Positions 37,701 to 49,400 of a stretch of 64,000 nt of DNA are shown piece by piece; the first letter of the stretch is position 1, and every line of letters begins with the position of its first letter. Location: contig NC_053043.1 of the NCBI RefSeq assembly GCF_003473485.1, forward strand, positions 31,906,576 to 31,970,575, in the 5' to 3' direction. Source of the stretch: Medicago truncatula. Lineage: Eukaryota; Streptophyta; Magnoliopsida; Fabales; Fabaceae. Under the pieces are notes generated by a model. That model ran no database searches, was not told the DNA's origin, and worked only from the letters and a program-made list of their open reading frames with translations. The translations under genes were made by a program, and so were the position numbers.

Positions 37701-38650
37701 TTAAAATAAATATTTATATCTATTACTACTAAGTAAAATAATCCACTTAGATAGTTTTTGTGATCCTCTCAAGATCTCAAGTTCGATTCACACCAACACC
37801 AACTTCTACAGCCAAGTTTGCCTTCTTACAAAAAACTACAAACTAAATATAATAAGTTTGGTGGCCTAAAAAATGGTGTCATGAGCGGCCGTCTCTCCGC
37901 CCATGCTCATGGCGACCCCTAATTAGGTGCTGTCTAACTGGATGTATTTAGTTTATCTGGACTGTGCGGTCTAGATTGGACAGTGCATATTTTAAACTCG
38001 GATCAAGATCGGACATATACTTCACAAACATATATTTAATTCCTTCAAAAAAAAAAATATTTAAAAAACTGTTGATAATTTATTTAACATGAATAAAACA
38101 ATGGCCACATGAACTTCGTTAACATCTTTTTTGTAATGTACTTCATAAACATATATAGTTCTTGTTACTTGCAAAATAATTTTCATAGACCTTACAAATT
38201 TACTCGTGTGACTACTTAGTAAATCATCTACAATTTTTTAAAGACAACCCAGAAAAATCCATACCCCACCGTTTCGTTCAAAAACTTATCTATCAACTAT
38301 TTATGTATATCACTGTCGTATTCTCTGTATGTATATTTTTTTCACCCAACACTTCAAAAGGTATATACTATATACTCATTTTTTATATTTATTTTTTGGT
38401 TTTCCCAATGTTCTTATCCCCATATCTACATGTGAACACAACAAAACAAGAACAAACACGGCAATCTCCAAGAAAAACATTAAGCAAACCAAAAGATAAG
38501 TAAATAAATAAAGATAAAGTAACAATTGCAGAGAAGAAAAGTACCTAAAAATTGATCCATTGGTGCAGTTTGATGAACTCCCATTGCTTCAATTGCCATG
38601 AAAAGCACAACACAAACACAAAGAATCCTCACATTAACATTCACACCCAT
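34725..38650 (-). CDS. Vps62/DUF946 family protein, copy 4, with signal-peptide exon
   Basis: Three exons: 38650-38545, 36473-36375 and 36280-34725, phases 1 and 1, 586 residues. Exon 1 (MGVNVNVRILCVCVVLFMAI, then EAMGVHQTAPMDQFL) is signal-peptide-like and two codons longer than in copies 2 and 3. Exon 2 is basic (ENKNIFKKKRPRSRSRPIDY). Exon 3 carries the Vps62 body with FLDLGGLQVYQAST, YIWLPIAPNGYKALGHV, IMCVRSDLTDQC, YVHVKPMYGGTFTDIAMW and GEHVGDWEHVTLRVSN; it ends KQKNNWSGDEV. No disruption is seen. Intron 1 is 2.07 kb with a repeat at 37640-37922. A TATA box lies about 170 bp before the ATG. Secretory targeting is inferred from sequence only; mature function unknown. Confidence 0.87.
37640..37922 (+). 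repeat. Repeat in intron 1 of Vps62 copy 4, related to 31507-31735
   Basis: Shares TTAATCAAAGCGA, CTACTAAGTA and a G/C-rich end with the inverse copy at 31507-31735. The two lie on either side of the Vps62 copy 4 exons 2 and 3. Probably a non-autonomous class II element; family not identified. Confidence 0.5.
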
Positions 38651-38816
38651 TTTTATAATCCTTTCTTTCCACAACCTCAGATCTCTAAAGCTCAAACACA
38701 ACCTTATCAAATAGTCAACTCTCTTTTGTTCTAACACGTTTGTTTATTGAAGTTAGCAGAAAAAGCACATAGTTGTTAGTGGTGGTTGATACTCCTCAAT
38801 ACTCAGCCAGCTTTGT

Positions 38817-38831
38817 CCTATAAATATATAA
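38817..38831 (-). promoter_or_regulatory. Probable TATA box of Vps62 copy 4
   Basis: Minus strand TTATATATTTATAGG, about 170 bases before the ATG at 38650, in sequence homologous to the promoter of copy 2. The flank further upstream (to about 39075) is also shared with copy 2. Confidence 0.55.
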
Positions 38832-39289
38832 ATGTGGTTTGTGTTGGATTTGGGTTAGATCCACTCACTCACTCACTGGCTCTCATTAATAAGTTAGGTA
38901 CTTTTAGAAAAGGCATAGCATTCTTTTCTTTGCTCAGTTCTCATTTCCCACTTTTGGTTATGATGATTCCTAATATATTTTATTTTCTCTCTATATTTTT
39001 CCTATTTTTTTTATTTAACACTTTTTGGTTTTTTCTTGGGTATGCTTTTGTCCCTTTCATTAAGGCTGAATCACGGACAAAAGTAAAGGGTATATCATGG
39101 GAGGAACAGTATTAATAAAAGAAAGAAATAAAAAGCATGAATGAGTGGACAATAGAAAATAAAAAATGAGTGATGTTATGGAAGATATATTACATAATGG
39201 ACTCTATTTTTTTATTAGGCACAAAATAGACTCCTTGGACTACCATTGTATCGTTCAGTTACGAGGATTTTATAACCCCTATCTGTTAT

Positions 39290-40680
39290 GCCTCACCCTA
39301 ATAACATGTGCCCTAACATGTACCTTACATGTTTGAAATGTGACTCAAAATTGATGTTGAAGCATTGGAAAAATCGTGGCAGGTTAACATGGTTTCGTGG
39401 CATGATACGATTTGTGAGTTTGTGTTCTGGAAGTGTTACTGGAAAAATCGTGGCACGATGCAGGAGATAAGATCAAGTATTGTACTGTTACCAACTCCAA
39501 TGTGGCACGATGGGTTGGCAACGTGGCACGGTGCCTCGGGGTCTGGGCACTATTTAAGGCTTCATTCTTCATCTATGCAGTCCGAATACTCCAAAATGGA
39601 GATGTACCCGTATCAGATACGTATCAGATACCGATACTTCACAGATACTCGCGGATACGTACCCACTGAGTATCGGAATTAATTATTTTAATTTAAAATA
39701 TATATTTTATTGGATACTTATAAGATACTCGATAAATACACACATATACTTATAAGATACTTCACATAAACGTATCCTAAAAAATGAAAGGTAAAAAAGT
39801 GAGTCTGTTTTGTGAAAATTCAATGGAGATGTGTATGATTCAATTTAAGATATGAGTCACTATAATTGTTTCTCGATTAACCAATTAAAAATTATGTTTT
39901 TGGTGGATGAAAGTAATGAAAGAGGGGAGATTCAATCAATCAACATTAAATAAACGTAGTTTTGAGTTCTTTTACCGATAAATTTGTTGATATCCTAACA
40001 TTATGAATGAAAATAAAATATGATTTATACGAAAACTTTACATTTTTTATTTTGATCGCTTGTATTATTTTTTGTAAATTATGACTTTTATGATTTTATA
40101 GTATTGAAGAGTAATCAATGCTTATTTTTTCAAGTATTTTACATGATATAAATTTTAGTATAAATATTTTGTTAACGTATCTTAGCCGTATGGTATCCTG
40201 AATTTTAAAATTTCGTGTATTCACGTACCTGTAGCATATTGTATCCCCACCCGTACAACGTATCCGGGCTTCATAGTTCTTCATGTGGATCTTTGATTAG
40301 AGTTTTAGGTTCTCTTGAGTTGGGAACATTGTAAACACTCTCGGTGAGTGAAAATTATTGAGTGTTCTTTGGTGAGATTGAAAAAAGTGTAGAAATTAAG
40401 GTTTGTTCTTTGTGAGTTTGTTGAAGCTAATTTCTTGTAACACTTTTGTATCTTTTTGTAAGTACTCATTGATAGTGGATTGGAGAGATCACTCTCTCCC
40501 TTAGAGTAGGTCAAGTTGGACCGAACCGGGTAAACATTTTTTGTGTGTTTGTTTCTCTCCTCTCCTTATCTTTTGCTTGTGGTTTTGTGTTTTTCACTTT
40601 GATTATTAGATCTAAGTTTTGTTATTGTTGTTCCTTGTGATTACTTTAATATTGGTTACTACTTTCCTTTGCTCTACACA
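39290..40680 (+). mobile_element. LTR-like remnant split by a 'GATACG'-rich insert
   Basis: The outer parts look like one LTR. Around 39365-39560 there are repeated CGTGGCACGAT words and a TATTTAAGG box; around 40280-40560 there is GGATTGGAGAGATCACTCTC, then AGAGTAGGTCAAGTTGGACC, a phrase style seen in legume Copia LTRs. Between them, about 39607-40265, is a block whose ends are inverse to each other (GTATCAGATACGTATCAG and GGATACGTACCC against GTATCCCCACCC and AACGTATCCGGG). No coding region is present. Ends and target duplication were not fixed. Confidence 0.4.
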
Positions 40681-41311
40681 CAGTCACGGATCCAATGTGG
40701 GGGCAATGGGGTTGCTTGACCCCACTTGCCTCCGCTTGTGTATTATATTTTAACCTAAAATTTGATATATATATATATATATATAGTTAGACCCCCCTTT
40801 ATATAATATTATTGTCTTCACATAGTTTATTTATTACACTAAAGAATTACAAAACTAAGAATGATCCTAATGAGTGTTCTAAGAGCACTAGTTAATAAAT
40901 CAAAAGAAATAGTTTTTTTTTTTTTTTTTTATAAAAATTTGTTATACTTATTATATTGATACAAATAACGCTTATTTTTAAGATAAAATATTCTTTTATG
41001 AAATCTTTAACCAATTATCTTAGAGCACATCGTTGGCAAGACCAAAAAACTACTATTATAATATAAACTATTTTTATATTTGTTGAAAAAGATTGTGACT
41101 GATGCTACGTTGGTGGTGAAAAAATAATTATTTATGGTTATATTGTTTATACTCTGCTAGAAATAGACAAATATTTTTAAAAATTCAACATTTTAGGATA
41201 ATTATAAATATGACTTGTATAATTTTCGCACGCTTATGTGTTTATAAGGTTTTATATAATTTTTATGATATAATTTGACATCATTTATTAAAATTTTTGG
41301 ATCTGTCACTG
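40681..41311. mobile_element. hAT-like MITE with 8-bp target-site duplication
   Basis: Terminal inverted repeats CAGTCACGGATCCAA and TTGGATCTGTCACTG (imperfect, two mismatches). The flanks are an 8-bp direct repeat with one mismatch: 40673-40680 TCTACACA and 41312-41319 TCCACACA. 631 bp, AT-rich, non-coding. Eight-base duplications and CAG-type ends fit the hAT superfamily. Confidence 0.8.
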
Positions 41312-41319
41312 TCCACACA

Positions 41320-42108
41320 TCATAGTTTTATTGGTGTGATTTTGAGTCCGAATTCATAACATGACATATGTTAAAGTTTTCATAAAAAAAATAAGTATTT
41401 ATTGAGGAAAATTAAAATTCAATCTGTTGGGACAAAAAAATGTATTTGGTCTCTATCGTTAGTCAAACCCTTAAAAAAAGTGGGAAAGGTGACAGAGTGC
41501 CACATGGCATCCAATTATTGGGCCACATAGTTACTGTAAAATCTTGCTTGCACATATTCAATTATGCACCTAGCTTGAACTGTACGATAAGTTTGCTACT
41601 AAGAGGAAAGCTAGGATACTTGTTTTTCTAATCAATCAGTGGCCATGACTTAAACTTTAGAAATTACATGTTTCTTTTTTATTTTATTTTATTTGGCCCA
41701 AAATTTGTTTTTTATGGAAACAAAATATAGTATCGGCTACGTATGTATATGTATACGTATATGTATTTGTGCATGTATGTTTGTTAACCAACCTCATTAG
41801 AAGCAAGTCATTCATGAAAGGAGATGCAAAGATAACAAGACAACCAAGTCCTTTAACAAACAACTTAGTGTGTAAGTGAAGTTGAACAATGTTTAGAAGC
41901 ATTATCAATGTAGCCAAATTTGTTTCCTTGTACGACACATCATTGTAGTATCCCATGTATTTTAGTTTCATTTTTATATGAAGAGAGTTTCCTATCTTCA
42001 CACTTTTGTCCTCAAAGGAATACATTTCTTGCAATAATCGCTACTTCCCACATAAATGCAAAATTCCTCCTTGTACATTTACACATTCTTCACTTGAAAA
42101 CTCAGACA
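41320..42108. other. Upstream region of Vps62 copy 5
   Basis: No gene is seen. A run of TATGTATATGTATACGTATA at about 41742-41766 is a microsatellite-like stretch. The 5' leader just before 42109 is pyrimidine-rich. Confidence 0.45.
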
Positions 42109-44058
42109 ATGGATAATTGTCTTTCTTCATGTTGTTGTGTAGATAATCTCTTCAAGAGAAAGCAATTCCGATCCCGTCCCATTGACACCACATTCAAGCT
42201 TCCTGTTGCTCCAAATGCTTGGCCACCAGGTATTCATCATGTGATTGTCAATTTCACTCTTATAGGTTTAATATGATTTTTTTTTTCCTCTACATAAGGA
42301 CTAAAGTAGTTTTTTTTTCAAGGAGACTAAAATGAATATTACACACATATTAAAGGGATTAATTGTATAATTGCAAGAATTATAAACAAAATATTTTTTA
42401 TAGTAACTATTTAGTATGGTTACCAAAATATACTTAGTGCTGGGGGATTTCAGTTTTTGGTTAAATATTCTAGTTAATGCATGCTGATTATAACTAGTGT
42501 TGGATTGTTCTATATAGGTAGTGGTTTTGCAAATGGAATCATTGATCTAGGTGGACTTCAAGTGTCACAAGTATCAACATTTAACAAAGTTTGGGCCACC
42601 TATGATGGTGGACCAGATAATCAAGGTGCCACAATATTTGAACCAACAGGTATACCTCAAGGATTCTCTATGTTGGGTTGCTACAGCCAACCTAACAACA
42701 AACCTCTTTTTGGATATGTTCTTGTGGCAAAGGATGTTTCTTCAAGTACTACTAATAGCACTTTAAAGAAACCAATTGATTATACACTTGTATTGAACAC
42801 ATCAACTATTAAGGTTAATCAAGATACCACATGTTATATTTGGTTACCAATAGCACCTGATGGTTACAAAGCTTTAGGCCATGTTGTCACCGCAACACAA
42901 GATAAACCTTCCCTTGACAAAATCATGTGTGTCAGATCAGACCTCACAGACCAATGCGAGTCTTCTTCGTGGATCTGGGGATCAAACGACTTCAATTTTT
43001 ATGATGTTAGACCGATCAATAGAGGAACTCAAGCTCCCGGTGTTCACGTTGGCGCCTTTGTTGCACAAAATGGTGGGACTAATATCCCTCCATCTATTTC
43101 ATGTTTGAAAAATCTCAATTCAATTTCCAAAATCATGCCAAATCTAGTACAAATTGATGCAATACTCAAAGTTTACTCTCCATTGATGTACTTACATCCT
43201 GATGAAGAATACTTACCTTCCTCGGTTAATTGGTTTTTCTCCAATGGAGCATTACTATACAAAAAAGGTGAAGAGTCAAATCCTGTTCCAATAGCACAAA
43301 ATGGTATTAACCTTCCTCAGGATCCTAACAATGATGGTATCTATTGGCTTGACCTACCATCTGATGATGCAAACAAAGAGAGGGTAAAAAAAGGAAATTT
43401 ACAAAGTGCAGAATCTTATGTACATGTGAAACCAATGCTTGGAGGAACCTTCACAGATATTGCCATGTGGATTTTTTACCCTTTTAATGGACCAGGAAGA
43501 GCAAAAGTGAAGTTTATAAATGTTAAATTAGGGAAAATAGGTGAACATATTGGTGATTGGGAGCATGTGACATTAAGGGTAAGTAATTTGGATGGTAAAT
43601 TATGGCATTTATATTTCTCACAACATAGTAAAGGTGAATGGATTGATTCTTCTCAGCTTGAGTTTCAATCAAATAGACCTGTTTTTTATTCTTCATTGCA
43701 TGGTCATGCATCATATCCACATGAAGGACTAGTTCTTCAAGGGAAAAATGGAATAGGTATTAGAAATGATAGTGCTAAGAGTGAAATGATTTTGGATTTG
43801 ACAAAATTTGTATTGATTTCTGCTGATTATTTAGGGTCTTTTGTTATAGAGCCACCTTGGTTGCACTATTTTAGGAAATGGGGTCCAAAAATTGATTATA
43901 ATATAGATGAGGAGTTGAGGAAAGTGGAGAAGATATTGCCAGGGAAACTAAAAGATATTTTTGAAAATATTATTAGGAGTTTACCAGAAGAAGTGCTGGG
44001 AGAGGAAGGACCCACAGGTCCAAAGCTGAAGAATAATTGGAGTGGAGATGAAGTTTGA
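42109..44058 (+). CDS. Vps62/DUF946 family protein, copy 5 (plus strand, ancestral-type first exon)
   Basis: Two exons, 42109-42229 and 42518-44058, phase 1, 553 residues. Exon 1 codes MDNCLSSCCCVDNLFKRKQF, then RSRPIDTTFKLP: a Cys-rich, then basic start without a hydrophobic core, so a cytosolic or lipid-anchored protein is more likely than a secreted one. The Cys cluster at residues 4-10 could be palmitoylated; Gly2 needed for myristoylation is absent (Asp instead). Exon 2 carries the complete family body: IDLGGLQVSQVSTFNKVW, YIWLPIAPDGYKALGHV, YLPSSVNWFFSNGALLYKK, YVHVKPMLGGTFTDIAMW and SLHGHASYP. It has the C-terminal ELRKVEKILPGKLK helix and ends in GPKLKNNWSGDEV. It is inverted relative to the other four copies, but its body is closest to copy 4. 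Confidence 0.9.
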
Positions 44059-45851
44059 ATATATTATACTCCTAGTTACAATCATACAATACAATATATT
44101 TAGATTAATGTTATTGGTGAAATAAATCATGTTAGAGAGATTACAGTTTGACTTTGATTGGAAAAGGTATAAAGCAAATCAAATGAAAAAAGCAGTAGTT
44201 CCAAACTAGTTATTGAGAAAAACCCAAATCCTATATTAAAAAGAGATTAGCCACAGTATTCTGAAATTGCAGTAGTAAATACAATTTTTGACTTATTTAT
44301 ATGAATTGATATATTAAAGTATTCTTCAAACAACTGGATTTATATATTTATCAATCAATCATAGTAAATCTACTTAATACAACTCCATATGCCATAAATA
44401 TCTTTATGCAATAGCAATTCCATATGAACCAAATTAACACAATAGCAGTAAGAAAGTGTTTATACCTCAAATTTGACAGTGCCCCCGCCGCCTGAAGTTG
44501 AAAGCTGACGAAGTGTGGCGGTTGAGACACTACCGATAGCTAACATAACAAATTATACTATATCCCGCACCAGAGAGAATGCCATGATTTTCAAAGAAAT
44601 GTTCTGCAGGGAAAACAAATCAAAACTGTAAATCTCAAATGCCAGAACATTTGGCACAAACTTGTAATGATCATGAATTAGAATCAGGGTCACAAATGTC
44701 CTCACATTAAATTTTGAGACAAACACTACTATGATCCCTTGCCTCCCTGCATTATTTTCTTGGAAAATTTTATGGTGAAGTCATGAAAATGACTTTTCTG
44801 ATGAAGTTAACACTATAACATCAAAACTGTAGTGAGTAACATCCCACTGTTTGTACAGTGACATCAAAAGTTCAGTTCTTATAGAGTTATCAATTCATCA
44901 TATTAACAAGATCACACTTAATCTAATTTTATCCTACCTTGTTTCAAGTGTAACATCCCACAAATTGTAACACTTAAAACTATCACATAATATTATCAAA
45001 TGTGTTTGCATGTTAAAGATGCCAACGATAAAATAGTATTTTTAAGTCCAAGATGTTGCAAGCATTACTAGATGAATTACTATTGATCATTAATCAGTAA
45101 TCAACAATTTAAAAATGAATCAAACATTAAAATCAAAATTAACTTTTTTAAAAAAGTCAATTTTCTAACTGCAATGTAGAAGCTCCCTATTTTCTTTACT
45201 GCTATAGACATCAATATCATCTTAACTCTTAGATTTGGATTCATTAAGTCAAGCTTTCCTTTTAAGAGAAAAACATTGTATATGTAAATCTGTTCAGTAT
45301 TTAATTTTCATTTTTATCCTTATTTAAAAAGATTGGTTGTATATAGTGCCACCTTTCCTTGCTCTAAGATGCTGGATTTTGACGTCAGTAGATGATTTAG
45401 ATTGACCTTCAACTTCAAGTAAAAAAAACAAAAAGGTTATGTTTATTTAAATAGGTCAGAGTATAAGGATTCTTATATTTAAATAAGGTAATGTGTGTTA
45501 ACTAGTAACTAGTGCTTCACTAAGAATGACACAATAATGCAGAGCCGAATTAGTCCATAATTAATCGTGATTTGTCATTCTTCCTCGATTTGTTACACAA
45601 TATAAGGATTCTTATGTTTTAGGAGTCATCTTGTATTAATCATGAAATTCAAATAGTATGGATTTGGCATTAAAGTAGTGATATTCAGTAAACCATAGTT
45701 TCATCCTATAAAAGTCTGTGTGTGATGTGTTCTGGTGCTATAAGTAGCCGGATAGCCGTATTTTATATGATTACATTCGAGAAAACACTTGGAAGGAAAT
45801 CCTCCCGAATACTGATATATTGATAAATTAAACTAACTGGAACTTATTGAG
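44059..45851. other. Intergenic, no confident gene
   Basis: 3' flank of Vps62 copy 5, then AT-rich DNA. At 44466-44603 (minus) a G/C-richer segment of 138 bp is bounded by an acceptor-like TTCCCTGCAG and a donor-like GTATAA; one frame has a single stop and ends in a Gly-rich stretch. It may be an isolated exon fragment of unknown origin. Confidence 0.4.
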
Positions 45852-46133
45852 AAATGTGATGACAGTCAGTCATTCACTATTTTTAGTGTCATTTTCATGA
45901 TATTTTGAGTTCACAAGGAAGTTTAAACAGCAAAGAAGACAAGAAAAATAGAAGATTTCGAAGAAAGCAAAATCGTGTCACGATTGTTGAAAACGTGGCA
46001 CGATTTGGAGCACAGGATGAGGTTCATTCGGCATTGGTTAAATCGTGTCACGATGGCTATTTCGTGACACGATTTTAGGGACATGTGGCACAAGGAAAGA
46101 AATGAAAGCAGGAGAAAATATGATCAAAAAGAG

Positions 46134-46463
46134 TGTTGAGTTACAAGAATATTGAAACAGAAGAGAGAAAAGTGAAGAAAAAATATGAAGCAAAGAATAG
46201 TATTTTGCATAGAATGAAAGTTAGTTACAGAGATTCCTTATATAGGTTGTTATTGCATGTACACTCAATACTAATGTGTACTAGCTGTATTACATCATAG
46301 CTCAACATCCCTATAATCTAGGAGGTTAGTTATTCCTAGTAACTAACTCAAACTAGTTCAGGGTTTTCTGTAACTTGTGGCACAAGCAACTGAGATGCAT
46401 TGTGTTCCTGTTGTTGATCTTCCAATAACAGTGTTTCTATCTTCTTTGTATTATATTTCAACA
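46134..46463 (-). repeat. 3' LTR of the Copia element
   Basis: Begins TGTTGAGTTACAAG and ends ATATTTCAACA on the plus strand, nearly identical to 50840-51169. Differences seen: one A/G in the AAAAAATATG region and one C/T in CTAG(C/T)TGTATT. Confidence 0.95.
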
Positions 46464-49400
46464 TCCTCCCACAAGCTTGACCATGATAAATATTTATCAT
46501 TCCAAGCTTGGATATGAATTGATTGAACTTTGGAGGTGCTAAAGGCTTTGTTAAAAAATCTGCTAGTTGTTCATGTGTTGAGATAGGAAGAAGTCTAAGC
46601 ATTCCCTTTTTAATTTTCTCTCTAACCAAATGGCAGTCTATTTCTAAATGCTCTGTTCTCTCATGAAAAACTGGATTTGAAGCAATATGAATTGCACTTT
46701 GACTGTCACAATACAAAACAGGTTGCTTGTTGCAATTGATCTTCAAGTCTTTTAAAATATAGAGCAACCACTGAAGCTCACATGTGGCAGTGGAGAGAGC
46801 TCTGTATTCAGCTTCTGAAGAAGATCTTGAAATGGTTACTTGCTTTTTAGCTTTCCAAGATATAAGTGAAGAGCCTAAAAAGAAACAGAATTCAGTTGTT
46901 GATCTTCTGGAATCCACACAACCAGCCCAATCTGCATCAACATATCCAAGTATTTGAGCTTCTGAACTTCTAGGGAAGAAAAGACCAAGACCGGGATTAT
47001 TCTTAAGATATCTCAATGTTCTACAAGCAGCTTTGTAGTGTGTAATAGTTGGAGAATTCAAAAACTGACTCAGTTGTTGAGTAGCTAAAGAAATGTCTGG
47101 TCTAGTGGTGTTTAGATACAGCAATCTATCAATGAGCCTCCTGTAGCAAGACACATCTTCAAAGGGTGCACTGGTGTCTTGATGCAGTTTAATAGAAGTA
47201 TCCAAAGGTGTAGATGCAGGTTTAGAACCTAAGAGACCAGAAGAGTCAAGTAAATCCAGACAATATTTTCTTTGGGATACTGTAATTCCTGCTTAAGAGT
47301 GAGCAACTTCCAAACCCAAGAAATATTTAAGGATACCTAAATCCTTAATTTTGAATTGAGCATCAAGAATAGACTTGATTCTTTGGAATTCAGTGAGAGA
47401 GGTACCAGCCAATATAATGTCATCAACATATACTAAGAGTGCTGTAAAATCATTATTATGTTGAAGGGTAAATAGGGAGTAATCAGCTGTGGACTGGGAG
47501 TAACCTTCATGAAGTAGTAAAGTAGTCAGTTTTTCATACCATTTCCTGCTTGCTTGTTTCAAGCCATAAAGACTTTTGTGCAATTTACAGACTTTGCCAG
47601 GAAAACTTGAAACACCTTCTGGTATACTCATGAATACATCTTCTTGCAAATCTCCATGAAGAAATGCATTATTCACATCAAGTTGATGTAAATGCCAATT
47701 ATGAATAGAAGCAACAGCTAGAAGAGTTCTAACAGTTGTGAGCTTAGCAACAGGAGAGAAAGTGTCAAAGAAATCCAGACCCTCAATCTGATTGTACCCT
47801 TTAGCAACTAGTCTGGCTTTGTACCTTTCAATAGAGCCATCAACCTTGTGTTTCACTCTATACACCCATTTACTCCCAATTGGCTTTATATTAGGTGGCA
47901 AATCCACAATGGACCAGGTACCATTATCAGTTAAGGCCTTTAACTCAGCATTCATAGCTTGTAACCAGTGTTCAGACTGACATGCCTCTTTATAGGTTTT
48001 GGGCTCAGTACTTCGTGTAATGGAAATAGAAAAAACTTTATGTGATGGGGAAAGATGATCAAAGGAGTGAAAATGATTAATGGGATAAGAAATACCTGAA
48101 TTGACTAATTTTGGCAATGAGGTGGAAGAGTTATTGTAGATGTAATCTTTCAAATAGCTGGGAGCAGATTTAACTCTTGTAGACTTATGAATAACAGGTA
48201 AAGTAGGAGAAGGAATGATAGTAGGAGGAGGAGTAGGTTGGTCATTAAGAGAATTTGAAGTGTGAGTGGAAGGAGAATCTGACACAGTTTCAGAAGGAGA
48301 AGATATATCAATGATAGGGTCATGATCAGAATCTTGAGCTATATGTGTATGGTATTCCCATGAAACAGTTGAAGGGTTATGTTTATAGGGAAAAATGCAC
48401 TCATGATGTGTCACATTTCTGGAAACAAAGATCTTTTTGGAATGAGTATCAAGAAGGATGACCCCTTTCATACCACTCTTATATCCAAGAAAAACACACT
48501 TCCTTGCTCTAGAAGAAAGTTTTATTCTGCTGGACTGAAGAGTTGATGCATAAGCTAAAGAACCAAAAACTTTTAATTGATGTAAATCAGCATTTTTATT
48601 ATGTAATAAGAAATAAGGAGTTTTGTTATTTAAAATGGGACTAGGAACTCTATTCATGATAAAAACAGCATGAATAGCAGCATAGGACCAAAAAGTTTTG
48701 GGTAAATGAGATTGAAAAAGAAGAGCTCTAGTAATGTTCAAAATGTGCTGATGCTTTCTTTCCACCCTTGCATTCTGCTGAGGTGTCTCAACACAACTAG
48801 TTTGATGCAAAATACCTTTAGATGCATAAAATTGAGGCATGTTAAATTCAGGACCATTGTCACTTCTGACAATTTTAACATGACAATCATGTTGATTTTT
48901 AATTAAAGTGATGAAATCAATGACATGTTGTCTGGTTTCACCTTAACCAAGTAAATCTACTGAAATCATCAACAACAGTTAAAAAATAAGAATGATTATG
49001 AATAGAAGAAATTGAAATAAGGCCCCAAATATCAAAATGTATTAATTCAAAAGGCTTAGTAGCTTTATTACGACTTTCAGAGAAGGGTAATTTCCTATGT
49101 TTAGCAAAATGGCATACATCACAAGTGGCTTTTGAATCTACATGAACAAAAGGAAACTGAGATTGTAAAGACTTCATTCTAGAAAATGAAAGATGTCCTA
49201 ATCTGAAATGCCAGAGAGCACTGTCAGGTAGAGGAACATAGCTAGGAATAGTCTTGCTGGCAGAACAAGTCAGCTTATTTGAAAGATTCAGATAGTATAA
49301 CTCTTCCCTCTTATCACTAGAACCAATCATCTTCTTGGTTTTCTTGTCCTGAATAAGACACTGGAAACCATCAAAAATCACAATACAGTTTAAAAAATTG

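Noticed and set aside
39365-39682. Several overlapping open frames of 60-105 codons
   Set aside because: They lie in LTR-like DNA with repeated CGTGGCACGAT words and overlap in several frames; no protein family fits.
45960-46095. Regular CGTGTCACGAT/CGTGGCACGAT words as a possible CRISPR-like or operator array
   Set aside because: They are irregularly spaced, few, and part of a plant LTR; similar words occur in the LTR-like remnant at 39365-39560.
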